NCBI GenBank assembly: GCA_023213315.1
Contig: JAKCPI010004951.1
Location: 124,001 to 188,000 of the forward strand
DNA: 64,000 bases
Source of the DNA: Euborellia annulipes
Taxonomy: Eukaryota > Arthropoda > Insecta > Dermaptera > Anisolabididae
Direction of reading: 5' to 3'
The position numbers were made by a program, and so were the translations under genes. Shown here one piece after another: positions 44,945 to 56,431 of this stretch. A model generated the notes under the pieces. That model was given only the letters and a program-made list of their open reading frames with translations. It did not search any database and was not told the DNA's origin. Each line of letters opens with the position of its first letter. Position 1 is the stretch's first letter.

Positions 44945-45130
44945 AAAACTTATCCGACGTTCGGGATCACGTCGATCTTCAGGACGATAAGTCGTATATA
45001 AGTAGTTTATCGTCCTGAAGATGGGATCGACATGATCCCGAAACGTCGACGATAATCAAATAGTTTCTTTATCACTTGCTGGCTGCCATACATCTTCCTA
45101 ATTCTAATAATTACCACTCAGCCATCGAAA
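44945..45130. repeat. Foldback element with hammerhead-like core and shared tail
   Basis: Left (minus) and right (plus) cores face each other across a short spacer. The left has lost one A (GAACGTC). The right is intact (next entry). The tail TTGCTGGCTGCC.TACATCT and TAATAATTACCACTCAGCCA is shared with the element at 25143-25676. Confidence 0.7.
45007..45055 (+). ncRNA. Best hammerhead-like ribozyme motif (8-bp stem I)
   Basis: Stem I TTATCGTC (45007-45014) pairs perfectly with GACGATAA (45048-45055). Between them: CTGAAGA (45015-45021), one extra T, perfect stem II GGGATC/GATCCC (45023-45028 with 45034-45039), GAAA (45040-45043), C, GTC (45045-45047). The order and strand of all parts match a type I hammerhead whose stem III is only ACGT without a loop. 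Such minimal forms are thought to work as dimers. The extra T at the foot of stem II is a difference from the canonical core. Confidence 0.55.
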
Positions 45131-45249
45131 TACTTCTATTTATAATAATAATGTTAAATTAACTACCATAGTACTTATATTAAGAGCATTCCAATTTGGC
45201 TGATATCTCAATCTCTCAATTATATTCACATCTCAGCCACAACTTCAAA

Positions 45250-47015
45250 AGCAAGTTCTTATATTAATTCAAAAGAAAAGTTTTCAAATGAAATTTAAAA
45301 GATTATTAATTAAGCATTTAGACAGTGAAAGAGATAAAAGATAGATCCCGAAAAAAGATGAGAAATCAAATTTTCATAATTTATAGTAAACTTTGAAGAT
45401 GTTTATTTATTTATTTTAAATTATATTTATATACCTCTCTGACCTTTATACTCAATTTCACAGACTTTTATACGTTTCGTTTAGTTGTCAATATCAAAGG
45501 AAAGTGGTCCATGAATAGACAAAAAAAAGAAGCGGTAGAGGGAGTGGAAGCTGTCGTGATTCTCGATTGGTTACTATGGCAACCAGGGGACCTGCATCGA
45601 TCTTCTTTTTACCTTCAAAAAACATGGGGCTAAAAAAATTCTTAATTAATTTAGCTAGAGAGGATTCTAAAAGATAGGTACACTGGGCGCCGCAAGTGCT
45701 TGACGTGCTCGACAGTTAAGCCTTGAGCTTAGTCAACCAAACCAATATTTTTAAAATAAATAACTGATTGCACCACTAGGCAAAATGAAATTTTTTTTCG
45801 ATAATTCCTTCAGATTCTTAAGTAAAATGACCCCCTGAATCTAAATATGACCTCTGTTTTCCCCCACCACTTACCGTTTTCGTTACTTATTGCCACCCCT
45901 TTTCGTTAATCTTAGGGCCATTAATTAAATTTGGAGGGATGAAAAGGAATATTTAGCCTTAATATTTCTTCAGAAGGTCTAGAGAGATGAAAAGTTCAAA
46001 AACAAGCATTTGGATCCAAGGAGGGGATATGGGGAGGATTTTGTCCCTTAAATTGCAAAAAAATCATTAAAAATTATCGATTTTTTCTGTTTTTGTTTTT
46101 TTTTTTCTCGCAGTTTTTTCACTGCTACATACATATTCCAGCTAACAGACCTTCCTAATCTTTCCTTAAACATCCCTCAACAAAACTTACTGTAGAAGTA
46201 ATAAAATACATGAATTAATATAAAATGATCGTCCCTGAAAAAAATACACCCTTCTATTATTTTTTTATATCATCCCATATTTATAATTTATATTTAAATG
46301 AAAAAGTAATAAAAAGAAAAGTCCTTTCCCTTTCCTATTCTTTTTATTCTCTTCTCTTTTACGATGATTTAGCTGGATTACGATAAGGGCAGACGAGATG
46401 AGTCATTCTCTTCGTTCTTTTCGCATTTATATGAAAATCGACTAACTACTCAACTTTTATTACAAAAGAGAATCGAATTTAATATTTCCCTCAAAGGACT
46501 CACTCTGATCCCCCTAAAATGGTTATGAGGCACAACCAAAGGGAAATTTTCCAGCTCCATTTAATTCCACTAACTGAGAAAGAATATATAACTTATATAG
46601 GAAAAGTTTTATAATTATCTCGTATAAGAATATAACAAAGCGAAAACAAATCTGATTTTATTCCCATTCATCATTTTCAGAATGGATTAAATGAATTCAA
46701 AACAAAAGATGATGATCTAATCACTCTTGGAAGAGTAGGCGAAAAATTTCAAATAAATAAATTCTCCAGTAATTTATTCTACATTCATAATTTAAATTTT
46801 ATTTATCAAGGGGACAGAAAATTTCTTGCTCAACATCTCTTCATGAGTTCATTCGATTAATATTAAATTCTCTCCCTCTCAAGGCTAGAAAGTATCAAAA
46901 AATTTTATTATCTCTCAGAAATTAATTAATTCATTGCGTCCTCCCATAATAAATTGCTTAAGGTTATCTTGGCTCGTAGTATCTTTTTTATATCTTCCTC
47001 AAATTAAAATACCTT
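45250..47015. other. Intergenic sequence with an X-box-like site
   Basis: GGTTACTATGGCAACC at about 45570 is one mismatch from an RFX X-box, in a local GC-rich patch (45530-45605). No exon was identified. The remainder is AT-rich. Confidence 0.3.
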
Positions 47016-47026
47016 CTGTCTATATA

Positions 47027-47275
47027 TGGACCGTTTATTTTGAAAGTGGTGTAAGTCCATTTTTTTAAAAAAATGAGATATCACATAATTTATGATTAAA
47101 TTAATGTAAATTTTCTATGTATAACTAGCTAGCGGTAAATTTCTTAAAAAATTTCCTTGTTTTGTACAATTGAAAATTGGTCGGTAAATAGATTCTTTAA
47201 TAAACAAATATGTTAACCTTTTTTTCTAGAAACAATAGAAAATGGACTTACACCACTTTCAAAATAAACGGTCCA
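47027..47275. mobile_element. MITE with TA target duplication (Tc1/mariner-like)
   Basis: Terminal repeats of about 37 bases begin TGGACCGTTTATTTTGAAAG on each side. They are flanked by TA (47025-47026, 47276-47277). Interior is AT-rich and non-coding. The TA duplication fits Tc1/mariner. Confidence 0.7.
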
Positions 47276-47339
47276 TACATTTGATATATAGGGTAAGAAA
47301 AAGTAAAAAAATTTATTAAATTTTATATTCCTTGTATTA

Positions 47340-47560
47340 CTAATATAAAACCTTTAAAAAGTCGACGTTTCAGTCGCAAATCACCTTCCTCAGACGATTT
47401 TGACAATTAATCGTCCTGAGGAAGATCGTGATTGGCGACCGAAACGTCGATGATTAACAATTAAATACGTCTTTATTTAATTCCTTGGCTGCTACGTCTC
47501 CTATATCCAATTTAAAGTCTACAGCCACTTCTCATGGCTATTAAAACCTTTAAATTTATT
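47340..47560. repeat. Inverted pair of hammerhead-like motifs
   Basis: The minus-strand copy (about 47353-47392) reads CTGAGGA, A, GGTG...GACT, GAAACGTC. The plus-strand copy is described separately. The downstream tail GCTGCTACGTCTCCTATATC resembles tails of sister elements. Confidence 0.65.
47407..47457 (+). ncRNA. Hammerhead-like motif with 9-bp stem I
   Basis: TTAATCGTC (47407-47415) pairs with GATGATTAA (47449-47457), 9 bp with one G.U. Core: CTGAGGA (47416-47422), extra A, stem II (five of six internal pairs, one A.C mismatch), GAAA (47441-47444), C, GTC (47446-47448). Stem III is limited to ACGT. Confidence 0.5.
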
Positions 47561-47756
47561 TATATGTTATCGTAACTACTATAGATTATTGTTTTTAAGA
47601 GTAGAATATATACCTAGTATATTGGTCTTTGAAATTTGTTTTTCTTAATTTATAACTAATTCTTATATTGAATGAATAGACCTAAACATTTATAAGAAAA
47701 ATCTATTATCTTTGCAATTTTTTTCATATTTTGATTAAAATCTCATGTTGATTTTT

Positions 47757-48212
47757 ATTTTACTTTCTCTTACCTATATATATATATATAATGTAATATA
47801 TAGAGAAGAAGTATTGCGGTCCTTCAAAAATTCAGTATCGAGACTCTTGACATACTCGTTTGGAGAACCTCTGAGTTCCAATATGTCTGCCAGTGTGTGT
47901 GCGTGTGAACATCTTAAGAAAAGGGCTATGAGGTTGAAATTTGATGTTTAAGTTAGGTGTCATCCTGATATACAACATGAATATTAAATAAAATCCTCCA
48001 AAGTGTAGCCTACTTTATTGACTTACTTTTTGAGTTATTTATATTTTTTCAAAATCAAATATAACGATTTTGATTAAAATTTATAAATCAAATCTTTTTG
48101 AATGATCTTTAAAATTTATAATTGTTTCAACTGACCAGGACTGTATAAATAATGATAGAAATTGGGGAACTTTCGATTATCTAAGGTATGATACACACCA
48201 GTTTTTTTTAAG
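47757..48212 (+). repeat. Family A repeat, diverged copy
   Basis: 5' hairpin TTACTTTCTCTTACC...TATAGAGAAGAAGTATTG, then AGTATCGAGACTCTTGACAT, GGCTATGAGGTTGAAATTTG and a shortened 3' end GATACACACCAG. Substantially shorter and more diverged than 42885-43528. Confidence 0.65.
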
Positions 48213-48214
48213 AG

Positions 48215-50120
48215 GGGGGAGGCTGAAACAGGACGTATATTTTTACTAAATTATCTTCTATCAAAACTACTTCTAATATTTTTATTCATAAAAATTGTAT
48301 TTAAACAGTTGATAAAAGAAGCCTGCAGGCATCCAGGTAATCAGTCTCTACGAAATAAAATTCTATGTACACAGGTTTTATTTCGTGGAGATTAATTATC
48401 TGGCTGTTTGCTTCTTTCATCTATTGTTTAAATACAACAGTCACTTTTTCTTCAAATTTAATACAATTTTGTTGCCTAATGACAAGCAGTACAAATTGAC
48501 TTCACTATTATTGTCTAGGGGTCATCGAAGGGATCAAAGTGTCCTTGGGGCACCAGGAGTTCATTTTATTTTATTATTTATTGTATTAATATTAATAATT
48601 TAGGTCATTCTATTTTCTAATTATATAGTTTGTCTTTAAACCTCCTTTTCAAAGAAAACCAAATCAATATTTAGATACTTGTTCTCATTTAAATGCAATC
48701 TTGAATTAAATAATAATCATATCAACCTTCATTTTAAATTTGTCGAATATTATATAAAGTTGAATCTTTTTTTTTTGTCTTGAGATTAATATCGCGTTGA
48801 GAGAAACCTTGTAAATTCTCTCACGAAGAGTTCATACTCATTAAAGGACAAAGAAAAAAATTTTTATTCTAGTTAACCATAAATAATTATCAATTTCATC
48901 GCTGAAAATCGATAGTAAACCTAATAATTATTATATTGCTTTTGGCTGTCACGATATGACTGAAAACATTCTACAGGTAGTTAATAATAAATAAATAATT
49001 TTTTTTTTCAAAATTTAGTTTATTGGTTCATTTCATTGGATTATATACCTGGTATGCTTACCAATGGAGAGCTGTTTATATAGCCGTTGCTTTATTAACA
49101 TCTCAAACCTAGCATGCCTCTAGCCATATCCAACTAACGGAAATGTGTGAAAGTACATTATTTTCTATCTCTTACTTCCTCCCTCCCGCTCAATAAATAT
49201 TTACTTATTTTCTCAATCCAACATATAAGAATAGAAAAATTCTGTTTTTACATATTTTCATCACATTTATGTAGTATTTTTACAAAATATTACGATATAT
49301 AGGCTATTTAAATGATAAATTTTTTAATTCCCCATTTTTTTCTTCTACTTTTACTATTTTTTTAATCTTCTTTTAAATATTAATATTTTAGTTATGTTTA
49401 ACATAAATTTCTTTTCTGTATTGTTTTGTTTGCGCAATAACATTTCCTAATAATTGATCTACTAGACCTGCAATCATTATTTTAAGCTCTCTCTAGAAAA
49501 TGGGAACTATTGATTTAAAAATATTATTATGAAATATTATGAAAACTTGATACTTTTGAAGCCATTATTCGATCGAATTTTAAAATAATATTGTTGACAT
49601 TTGTTTATAAGTGATTTTTGCTAGTAATTCAACATAATGACCATAATCTGTTAAAATTACAATAAAATAGCGGTTTATCTTTAATTTTAGTTTCTGACTT
49701 CTTTCTTCAATATTATATACTTTGATATTTTACCGTGTGTGATTAATTATAAGGGCAGAGGGGGGGGGACCCAGCCCTCTGTAGGCAAAGAACTTATCAA
49801 TAAACTGCCCCAAGGCTCTCGGCGGCCCTTGTTGTCATTATAACTTGGCAATTTGGTCTTAGAGTATGATAAAAAATGATTGAAGATTGAAGTAATTTGT
49901 CAATAATGGAATTGATGTTTTCTCTTTTTATTCACTATACATTGGCCTATTTTTTTCAAGGTTTTCATTTGATCAACCCATTTTTTGAAAGAATCTGGGA
50001 TAATAATTACTTGAACAGTGATGTTAAAGTTGTTAAGTTAAATAAAAAATTAAATAATTAAATGTTAATACGTATACTGTATGTTAGCCATTCATATAAT
50101 CCTATTTAGAGCAAATATTA
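48215..50120. other. AT-rich sequence with minor repeats
   Basis: A small inverted repeat around 48300-48430 (AAATAAAACCTG / ATTTCGTGGAG flanks). At 49755-49830 a GGGCAGAGG...GGCGGCCCTTG segment recalls the ends of hAT MITEs but lacks a clear target duplication. No gene seen. Confidence 0.35.
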
Positions 50121-50350
50121 AGTACAAGTGGTAAAGCCCGCCTTCGGCTGGGCTACGCCCCCTGGACCCCCTTACTCGCCTTCGGCGAACAAATGCATCA
50201 CTTGTTCACAGTTTGGAAATTTTACAATTCCCTGCCGAAGGCCAAAATTTATAAATTTCCCTCTCTGACTCCACTTCCTGTAAATCTGGCCAAAAAGCGA
50301 GAGAACAGGCACGTACACACAGGGACAAGAAGTCAGCGGCTAACGCTTTA
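50121..50350. other. GC-rich segment with GCCTTCGGC palindromes
   Basis: CGCCTTCGGCTGGGC and CGCCTTCGGCGAAC occur near 50138-50192, then CTGCCGAAGGCC at 50231. No coding evidence. Possibly the edge of another repeat adjoining the element at 50358. Confidence 0.3.
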
Positions 50351-50357
50351 CATATAG

Positions 50358-50687
50358 TAGGAACTGACCGAAGTTTCGGTTTTGGGTTCGGCCAGTTTCG
50401 GCCAAAAATCCTGGTTTCGACCGTGGTTTCGGCTAAAAACCAGCCGAAACCTGAGTTTGAAGAGATGGGATGAGACACTCACAAAAAAAAAAAAAAAAAA
50501 AAAAAAAGTCGAATGAGATTTGTCCCTAAAAAAAGGACCGAGGGAAAAGTAAAAAAAAAAAAAGGTAATAATGATATTAATTTTGTATAGGAAATACAAG
50601 TATCGGTTTTTGTTTCGGTCGAAACTAAGATTGAGGCCGAAATTCGGTTACGGTTTAGACTGAAAATCCTGTTTCGGTCGGACCCTA
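50358..50687. mobile_element. hAT-type MITE, TAGG(G)-C-GACCGAA family (copy 1)
   Basis: Ends TAGGAACTGACCGAAGTTTC / GTTTCGGTCGGACCCTA. The interior has many CGAAAC/GTTTCGG blocks. It is the same family as 55568-56135, in which the 8-base duplication is clear; here the flanks are not convincing. Contains poly(A) at 50482-50507. Confidence 0.65.
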
Positions 50688-51127
50688 CATAATATATAGT
50701 AATGATAAGATATCCTATGTACTCATTTCCTTAAAAAATATTACCCTAAACTTCCTGTATAAAACACATAAAGCCTAGAATCTGATACACGCCACGAAAT
50801 GCCTCATAAGTACAATTATAGGCAAGGGTAAAACCCTTTCTCATATTTAATGTTTATAAAAATAGAATTTTAAGAAACATTAGAATAAATCCTTGATAAA
50901 AGGTACATATATTTGTTCAATAGATTAGTAATATTTAGCTAATAAATAAAGAAGAATATTTATTTTGCTAATTACAATTTTCACAACAGTAAAAAGTAAA
51001 AAAAGAAAATTTTTTACTTCTAGAAAATAGTATTGATAGATAATTTATATTTATCAAATCATTTTTGCCATTTCTTAAAGGGAATATTCAAATCGAATGC
51101 CTTTGGGAAGTTTTCTTTTCCTTCTTT

Positions 51128-51152
51128 ACTCATTCATTCATTCATTCATTCC
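51128..51152. repeat. (ATTC)n microsatellite
   Basis: Five to six tandem CATT units. Confidence 0.85.
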
Positions 51153-51767
51153 TTCATTCATCAATTGAATCTTAATGACTTTTATATTTCCGGTCTGATA
51201 TTTCCTTCAAAGAATTGGATAAAATTTCAATAAAAAGATTTTTTCAATTACAAGAAAAAAATAAAGTTTTAATTAATTTTTTGTCTATACATATTTTAAT
51301 TATAAATTAAACCTCGGAATAGAAGAAGGGCAACCCATAAATGTATAAAGGTGAAGAAGAGGGGAGGGGTTCAGGACAAAATTTCACATCCTATATACTG
51401 TAGATATGAAAATAGCAAGGCTTGAAACTTAAATTTAATCTATACTAAATTTCAAAAGATTCCGTCCAGGGGATGCTGAGAAGATAGCTGTTCTCAAAAA
51501 ATATGAATTTGGCCAAATGGATATTTTGTCATTATCGGACATCTGGGGCCGGCATATACTAGCAGAGTGTCTGTCTGTCAGACTCTTTTTACTTTCTGTT
51601 GTAATTTCGAAATGAAATTTTACGCTATTTTAGTAGAGTCTAGAAAAAATAACTTGTGTCTCCACATATCCAAAAGGGGAAGATAAACATTTTCCTGAAA
51701 ATCCAGAATTTTTCCAAAGGAAAATATTTCTATTTCGCATTATGAACAATTAATAGCTAATTAATCC

Positions 51768-51860
51768 AGGCGACAATTGAATTAGATACCAATCAATTGA
51801 AATAAATAGGAGCGGGGTCTAAATGGCCTCCAATGCCGAAAAATACCTTAAACGAATTAA
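51768..51860 (+). repeat. SINE type 1, tail only
   Basis: AAATAGGAGCGGGGTCTAAA then TGGCCTCCAATGCCGAAAAA and TACCTTAAACGAATTAA match the 3' part of the SINE at 9468-9643. Confidence 0.6.
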
Positions 51861-52059
51861 ACAAAAAGAAGCCAATTAATTATAATAACAAAGAGACCGA
51901 CCAACAGATGGACATTAGCTAATTATTCAGTATACATGGTAGGGCTATATAGATTTTTATTTATGGAAGGGGAGGGCATTTTTAATGTAATTATTATTTT
52001 TTAATTACTTTTAATAAATATAGCCTATTTTTTCTTAATTTTAAAAATATAATAGTAAT

Positions 52060-52205
52060 CAGTAAATGTGTAGGCTATAGCTGGGAATCGTAAATTAGGA
52101 CGATAAGGAGGAAAAAAAAACAGCTTCCTTTTTCTCTCTCGCCACTTCACTTTATTTACCAATATTTCGGCTCCTCTACAGGGGGCATCTTCAGTACATA
52201 TATGA
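52060..52205 (-). repeat. Solo hammerhead-like tail
   Basis: On the minus strand: CTGAAGA, T, GCCCCC...GGAGCC, GAAATATT, then GGTAAATAAAGTGAAGTGGC and CTCCTTATCGTC. CUGANGA and GAAA are kept but the GTC cleavage triplet is lost. There is no inverted partner nearby. Confidence 0.45.
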
Positions 52206-52209
52206 AATT

Positions 52210-53195
52210 TTTGAGAGAGATTGTCAAGTTTATAAAATAGTTGAGAAAAATTGTGCCTATGGACTTCGTGCCTGGACATTCTATGCCAGTATATCACACT
52301 CTTTTCGACAGACTGTCTAGATATAATCAGCAGAATTGTTTTCAGTCAAATGAAATATAATGATAATTTTGGAATCTTACTCCCTTTCACACAACACGCC
52401 ATTTTTTGAAACGTTACTACGGTGTATTCGGAGGTTACCTGTTTATCAATGTATAGAAAGGAAATTTTATGAATTAAAATTTTTTTTACAGAAACCCTCA
52501 TTGCTATTTTCACGACATGACTAAATTCGAATGAAAGGGGCGAGGGAAAGCTCCCCCATCGCACGACCTGTCATTTGCAAAGAAAGGGGAAGTCTAACAT
52601 ACTATAGAAGAAATACTATAGGGATAACAAGTCACGATTAAAATAATCCTAAATTAAAAAAATACTATTAATAATTTTTTATAAGCTTTACTTAATTTAA
52701 GTTTAAAAACCATACACACTTTTCGACAGACTGTCCAGATATATCTGCCTAATTGTTTTCAGTCAAATGGAATTCTAATGAGGAAGGATATAAACATTGC
52801 ATTAATTGAATCTATCCTCCATTTGGGTGCTGAATTCTCTTTAATCCCTATAGAACGAAATTAAAGAAGAGTGAGAGAGAAAGAGGGAGTAATTTATAAA
52901 TATAGGGCCTGTCTGTCTTTCTGTCTATTCATGGAACAGAGGGAATCTCAGAGTGGAAACTCTGTCCCTTACTCAAAGGGAAATGAATGTAACAGGAAGG
53001 CACGTGGCATCTTAATCCTCTGTTATCAAGATGGAGAAAAAAGGAATTAAAAGAAATTTATCATTTCACTCTTTTTTATTAAAAATTTTATTATCTGTAT
53101 CAAGGATCTGGGAGTGGCTTTTTTTATGCTAACTCATTACCTAAAAAATATTAATGATGATTTCTTCTTAACTCTTTCGCTAATTGTATTTCCCT
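52210..53195. other. Intergenic sequence, no gene seen
   Basis: The phrase CTTTTCGACAGACTGTC(T/C)AGATATA occurs twice (about 52301 and 52720) with TGTTTTCAGTCAAATG following each, a small direct duplication. Confidence 0.4.
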
Positions 53196-53199
53196 TACA

Positions 53200-53432
53200 T
53201 GAATTTATAATAGGCTATATAGTATTGAGAAAATATCAATTCGAGATTTTGATAGAAAATACACGTTTTGATACCTTTACTCTTATACTCCATAGGAAAA
53301 ATAAGAGAAATATTGGATAACAACCTATGTTTAATTATAAATGTTACCTTTTGAGATTTTATGTAGGCCTACTATTGAAAACTAAATATATTCGGTGTAT
53401 GTCGACACGAAAGATCTGGCTACTCCCCTCCC
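53200..53432 (+). repeat. Family A repeat, internally deleted
   Basis: ATTCGAGATTTTGATAGAAA jumps to TTTACTCTTATACTCCATAG and continues to TGTCGACACGAAAGATCTGG. The middle third is missing. A 3' fragment of the same type is at 54338-54400. Confidence 0.6.
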
Positions 53433-53584
53433 CCCACACTAGAAGGCTTCAACTTCGAATTCTTACTAAAAAAATTAAAATTATCTTATAGACTGATTAA
53501 AAATAGTGATTTTGTTAATTTAAAAAGTCCAATTTGAAATTAACATATTTCATTGAATCAAATACCGATCTCTTTATCAAAATA

Positions 53585-53757
53585 TAATCAAATAGGTAGA
53601 ATCAATGAGCATGCAGCTAGTTATATTTCAATTTAGCTATTAATAAACCAGGGCCAGGTGAAGATGGTCCCATATGTGACCGAAACGTCGGCCCTGGTTT
53701 ATTAATAAATTGAAATATAACTAGCTGGCTGCTCATTCATTCTACCTATTTGATTAT
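53585..53757. repeat. Palindrome with a hammerhead-like core at its tip
   Basis: Arms of about 70 bases (53585-53655, 53690-53757). The innermost 18 bp are perfect: TATTAATAAACCAGGGCC (53638-53655) with its complement (53690-53707). Between them lies the core, AGGTGAAGA, T, GGTC...GACC, GAAACGTC. The expected first C of CTGAAGA is G, with two extra bases, so catalysis is not expected. It shows the inverted arms acting as an extended stem I. Confidence 0.65.
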
Positions 53758-53759
53758 CA

Positions 53760-55560
53760 ACACTCAGCTATTACCCCCTTCAAATCAAAATATATTTACA
53801 CTATTAAATTAATTAGCTATTAATTAAAAATACTTATGTAACTGTCTACATGAAAAGGTACAAAATCTTCAACGGGGTCAAAATTGGAGTTTTTATGCTT
53901 TCTGTACAGAACATATCCTACTGAGCAAGCCGATCGGTACTTTTAGAATTTTTTTTTTTATCATTTTTTGTTTGAAAGATGAATTTTTAAAATTTGGGTT
54001 ATGAAAAACCTAATTTTGAGAAAAATGAGTTTAAAGTTTGTTTGGTCCCTTTTCTCTTATCACCTTTCTTTGCCTTTGTGTTGTTTTTTCAATTTTTTTT
54101 GATATAAAATACATCTATCGAATATTTCATCATATAAGATCAAGAATTGAGAATCGGAATCAGTAATAAAATTTTTTTAAACTTTTTTAGTAATTCGGCT
54201 CTCCTGAAAATTGACCCCAGTGAAGATTTGGTACCTTTTCATGTTGACTGTCACTATACACACAATACTTTTTTTTTTCAAATTTCTTGAGGGAGGGGCA
54301 AATGATCCTTCCCCTGCCTCCCCTCCCTAAAATGGCTAGGAAACTAAATATAATTGGTATGTCGACACGAAAGATCTGGCTACTCCCCCCCCCCTCTCAG
54401 ACTCACAAGATTTTTTATTTAAACCAAAGTAAGAATAAAGGCTCATTCTTATCACTTTTTAGGACATAAAAATTGAATTGAAACGTATCACTTCCGTAAC
54501 TAAAGAAACAATTATTTATAATTTTTCGTTTCAGAGTGAATGGATCAAATGATTTTAACAATGGGGGGTTTTTTTTTCTAAATTAAATATTAATATAACT
54601 CAATAAAATTCTATTGTTTCTATTCCACTTGTTTTTGCAAATAAATAGAGTGTTAAGAAAAGTCCTCTCTATTCTCTATGAATATCCAAGACAAATAAAC
54701 AAGATGCTCTTATCTTAAGTTTAATTGTCTTTACTTTCCCTATTTATTTTTCTATTTATAATAAAATTAGAATAAATGATAAAAAAAATTTCATTTTTTT
54801 AAATTCTTTCCATGAAATCTACATTTTAAAGGGTTATGTCTCTATTTTTAAGTGAATTTCGGTGTTTCTACTCTCTTAATATTCTAGATGGAGTGTTTTG
54901 AATTATTATTTTTGAGACGGGTCAATGACTTGACTAGAATTCCCATAAAGAAGAAAGGAAACACCGAAGAAGGATCCTCTTTGTATTATCTCCATTTTCA
55001 AATCTCTCTCTTTCTCTCTCTCTTGCTGTACTTTTAGAAATACGAATACAAAGGTAAATACAGTTAAATTAGCAGGCACGAAATTGTATCTTTCTTCTGA
55101 GCCAGTGAATTGATTTTTTAAAGCTTTATAAAAAATTGCTTTTACTTGTTTAAGCCTTTTATAAAATTTGTCTAAAAAATAATTAAATAATTAAAAAATT
55201 AGATTCATAGGGTTACTTTTATTTCCAATTGTAATTAAAAATTAAATTTCCTATCTTTCTAATTCAAAATGAAAGATTAATAGTATAATAATTCTTAAAA
55301 CGTAATTAAGATGTCGGCAAAACATTCTCTTCCCGGCAATTGCATTTCATTTTAATGGGCATCATTGTCAAAAGTCCAAATAACCGTAATTATTTGGATA
55401 TCACCTTTCTTTTAAAATTCTCTCTTTCACTTTCATTCATTTTTTTTTTTACCCATTATTTTTTATTATCTAAAATATTTGAGACTTTCTTTCTATTTTA
55501 GATGTATTCCATGTTTCGTTAATGTTTATCATTTGTACAAATTACATTCAAACTACTGTA
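53760..55560. other. AT-rich sequence, nothing recognised besides a family A fragment
   Basis: Family A 3' fragment at about 54338-54400. CT-rich tract at 54995-55024. No gene supported. Confidence 0.35.
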
Positions 55561-55567
55561 TATTTAG

Positions 55568-56135
55568 TAGGGTCCGAGCGAAACAAGATTTTCAGCTGAA
55601 ACCGAATTTCGGCCTCAATCTTAGTTTCGGCCGAAACCGAAACATGTATTTCCTACACACAATTCATAACATTTTGCCTTCTTTTTTTTCGACGGTAGAA
55701 ACAGCTTTTACTTTCTTTTCCCTCTTGCGAAAATCATTTGACCTTTTTTTAGGTACTAAGGGAGCGTACAATTATTACGTAACGCAATTTTTGAAGATTT
55801 TTGATCCCTCCTCCCCCCATGTAACGCGCCGTAACGTTTTTCTGGACCCCCCTCCCCCCTTAGGCGTTACGTAACGCTCAAGTGGCCATTTTTATCTAAA
55901 AGTACCGGAAAGTGGCTAAAATACCAGTTACGTAACGCGTTGTTCAACCCCCCCCCCCCCCCCCCCTTGTAACTCATGGTAACGTTTTACGAAACTCCCC
56001 CTCTCCCAAATTGCGTTACGTAATACTTGTATGCTCCCTTTTTTTATTTTTTTGTGTGTGCGAGTCTCATTCCATTTTTTCAAAGTCAGGTTTCGGCTGG
56101 TTTTTGGTCGAAACCGAAACTTCGGTCTGTTCCTA
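55568..56135. mobile_element. hAT-type element, TAGG(G)-C-GACCGAA family (copy 2), with nested MITE
   Basis: Ends TAGGGTCCGAGCGAAAC / GAAACTTCGGTCTGTTCCTA. Perfect 8-base duplication ATATTTAG (55560-55567, 56136-56143). The interior is rich in GAAACCGAA blocks and is interrupted by 55758-56040. Confidence 0.85.
55758..56040. mobile_element. Nested MITE with GTTACGTAACG repeats
   Basis: Terminal repeats AAGGGAGCGTACAATTATTA / AAGGGAGCATACAAGTATTA (right end reverse-complemented), each followed by CGTAACGCAA. Further TTACGTAACGC palindromes lie inside, with C-runs. Target duplication not resolved because both flanks are T-rich. Confidence 0.7.
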
Positions 56136-56431
56136 ATATTTAGATTAAGAAAAGATTTGTATGAATTTATTTAATTGCATTTCATTGTGCTAAACCCAGG
56201 AGTTACTTTATTTCCAATCACTAATGCCTCCTGCTCTTCCTACTATAATTATTTGGAGTAACTACAAGCACCTTTCATTCTCTCTTTTGAAAATTTTAGC
56301 CAAGCTCTTTAAATACTGTATGCAAAAAGTTACCTCTCAAATATTCATGGATTCACTTGAATAGACCTATCATTACCAGGACCCTGACCAGAAAATTTTT
56401 TCGGGCGATTGGGACACCATATCCTTCCTAT

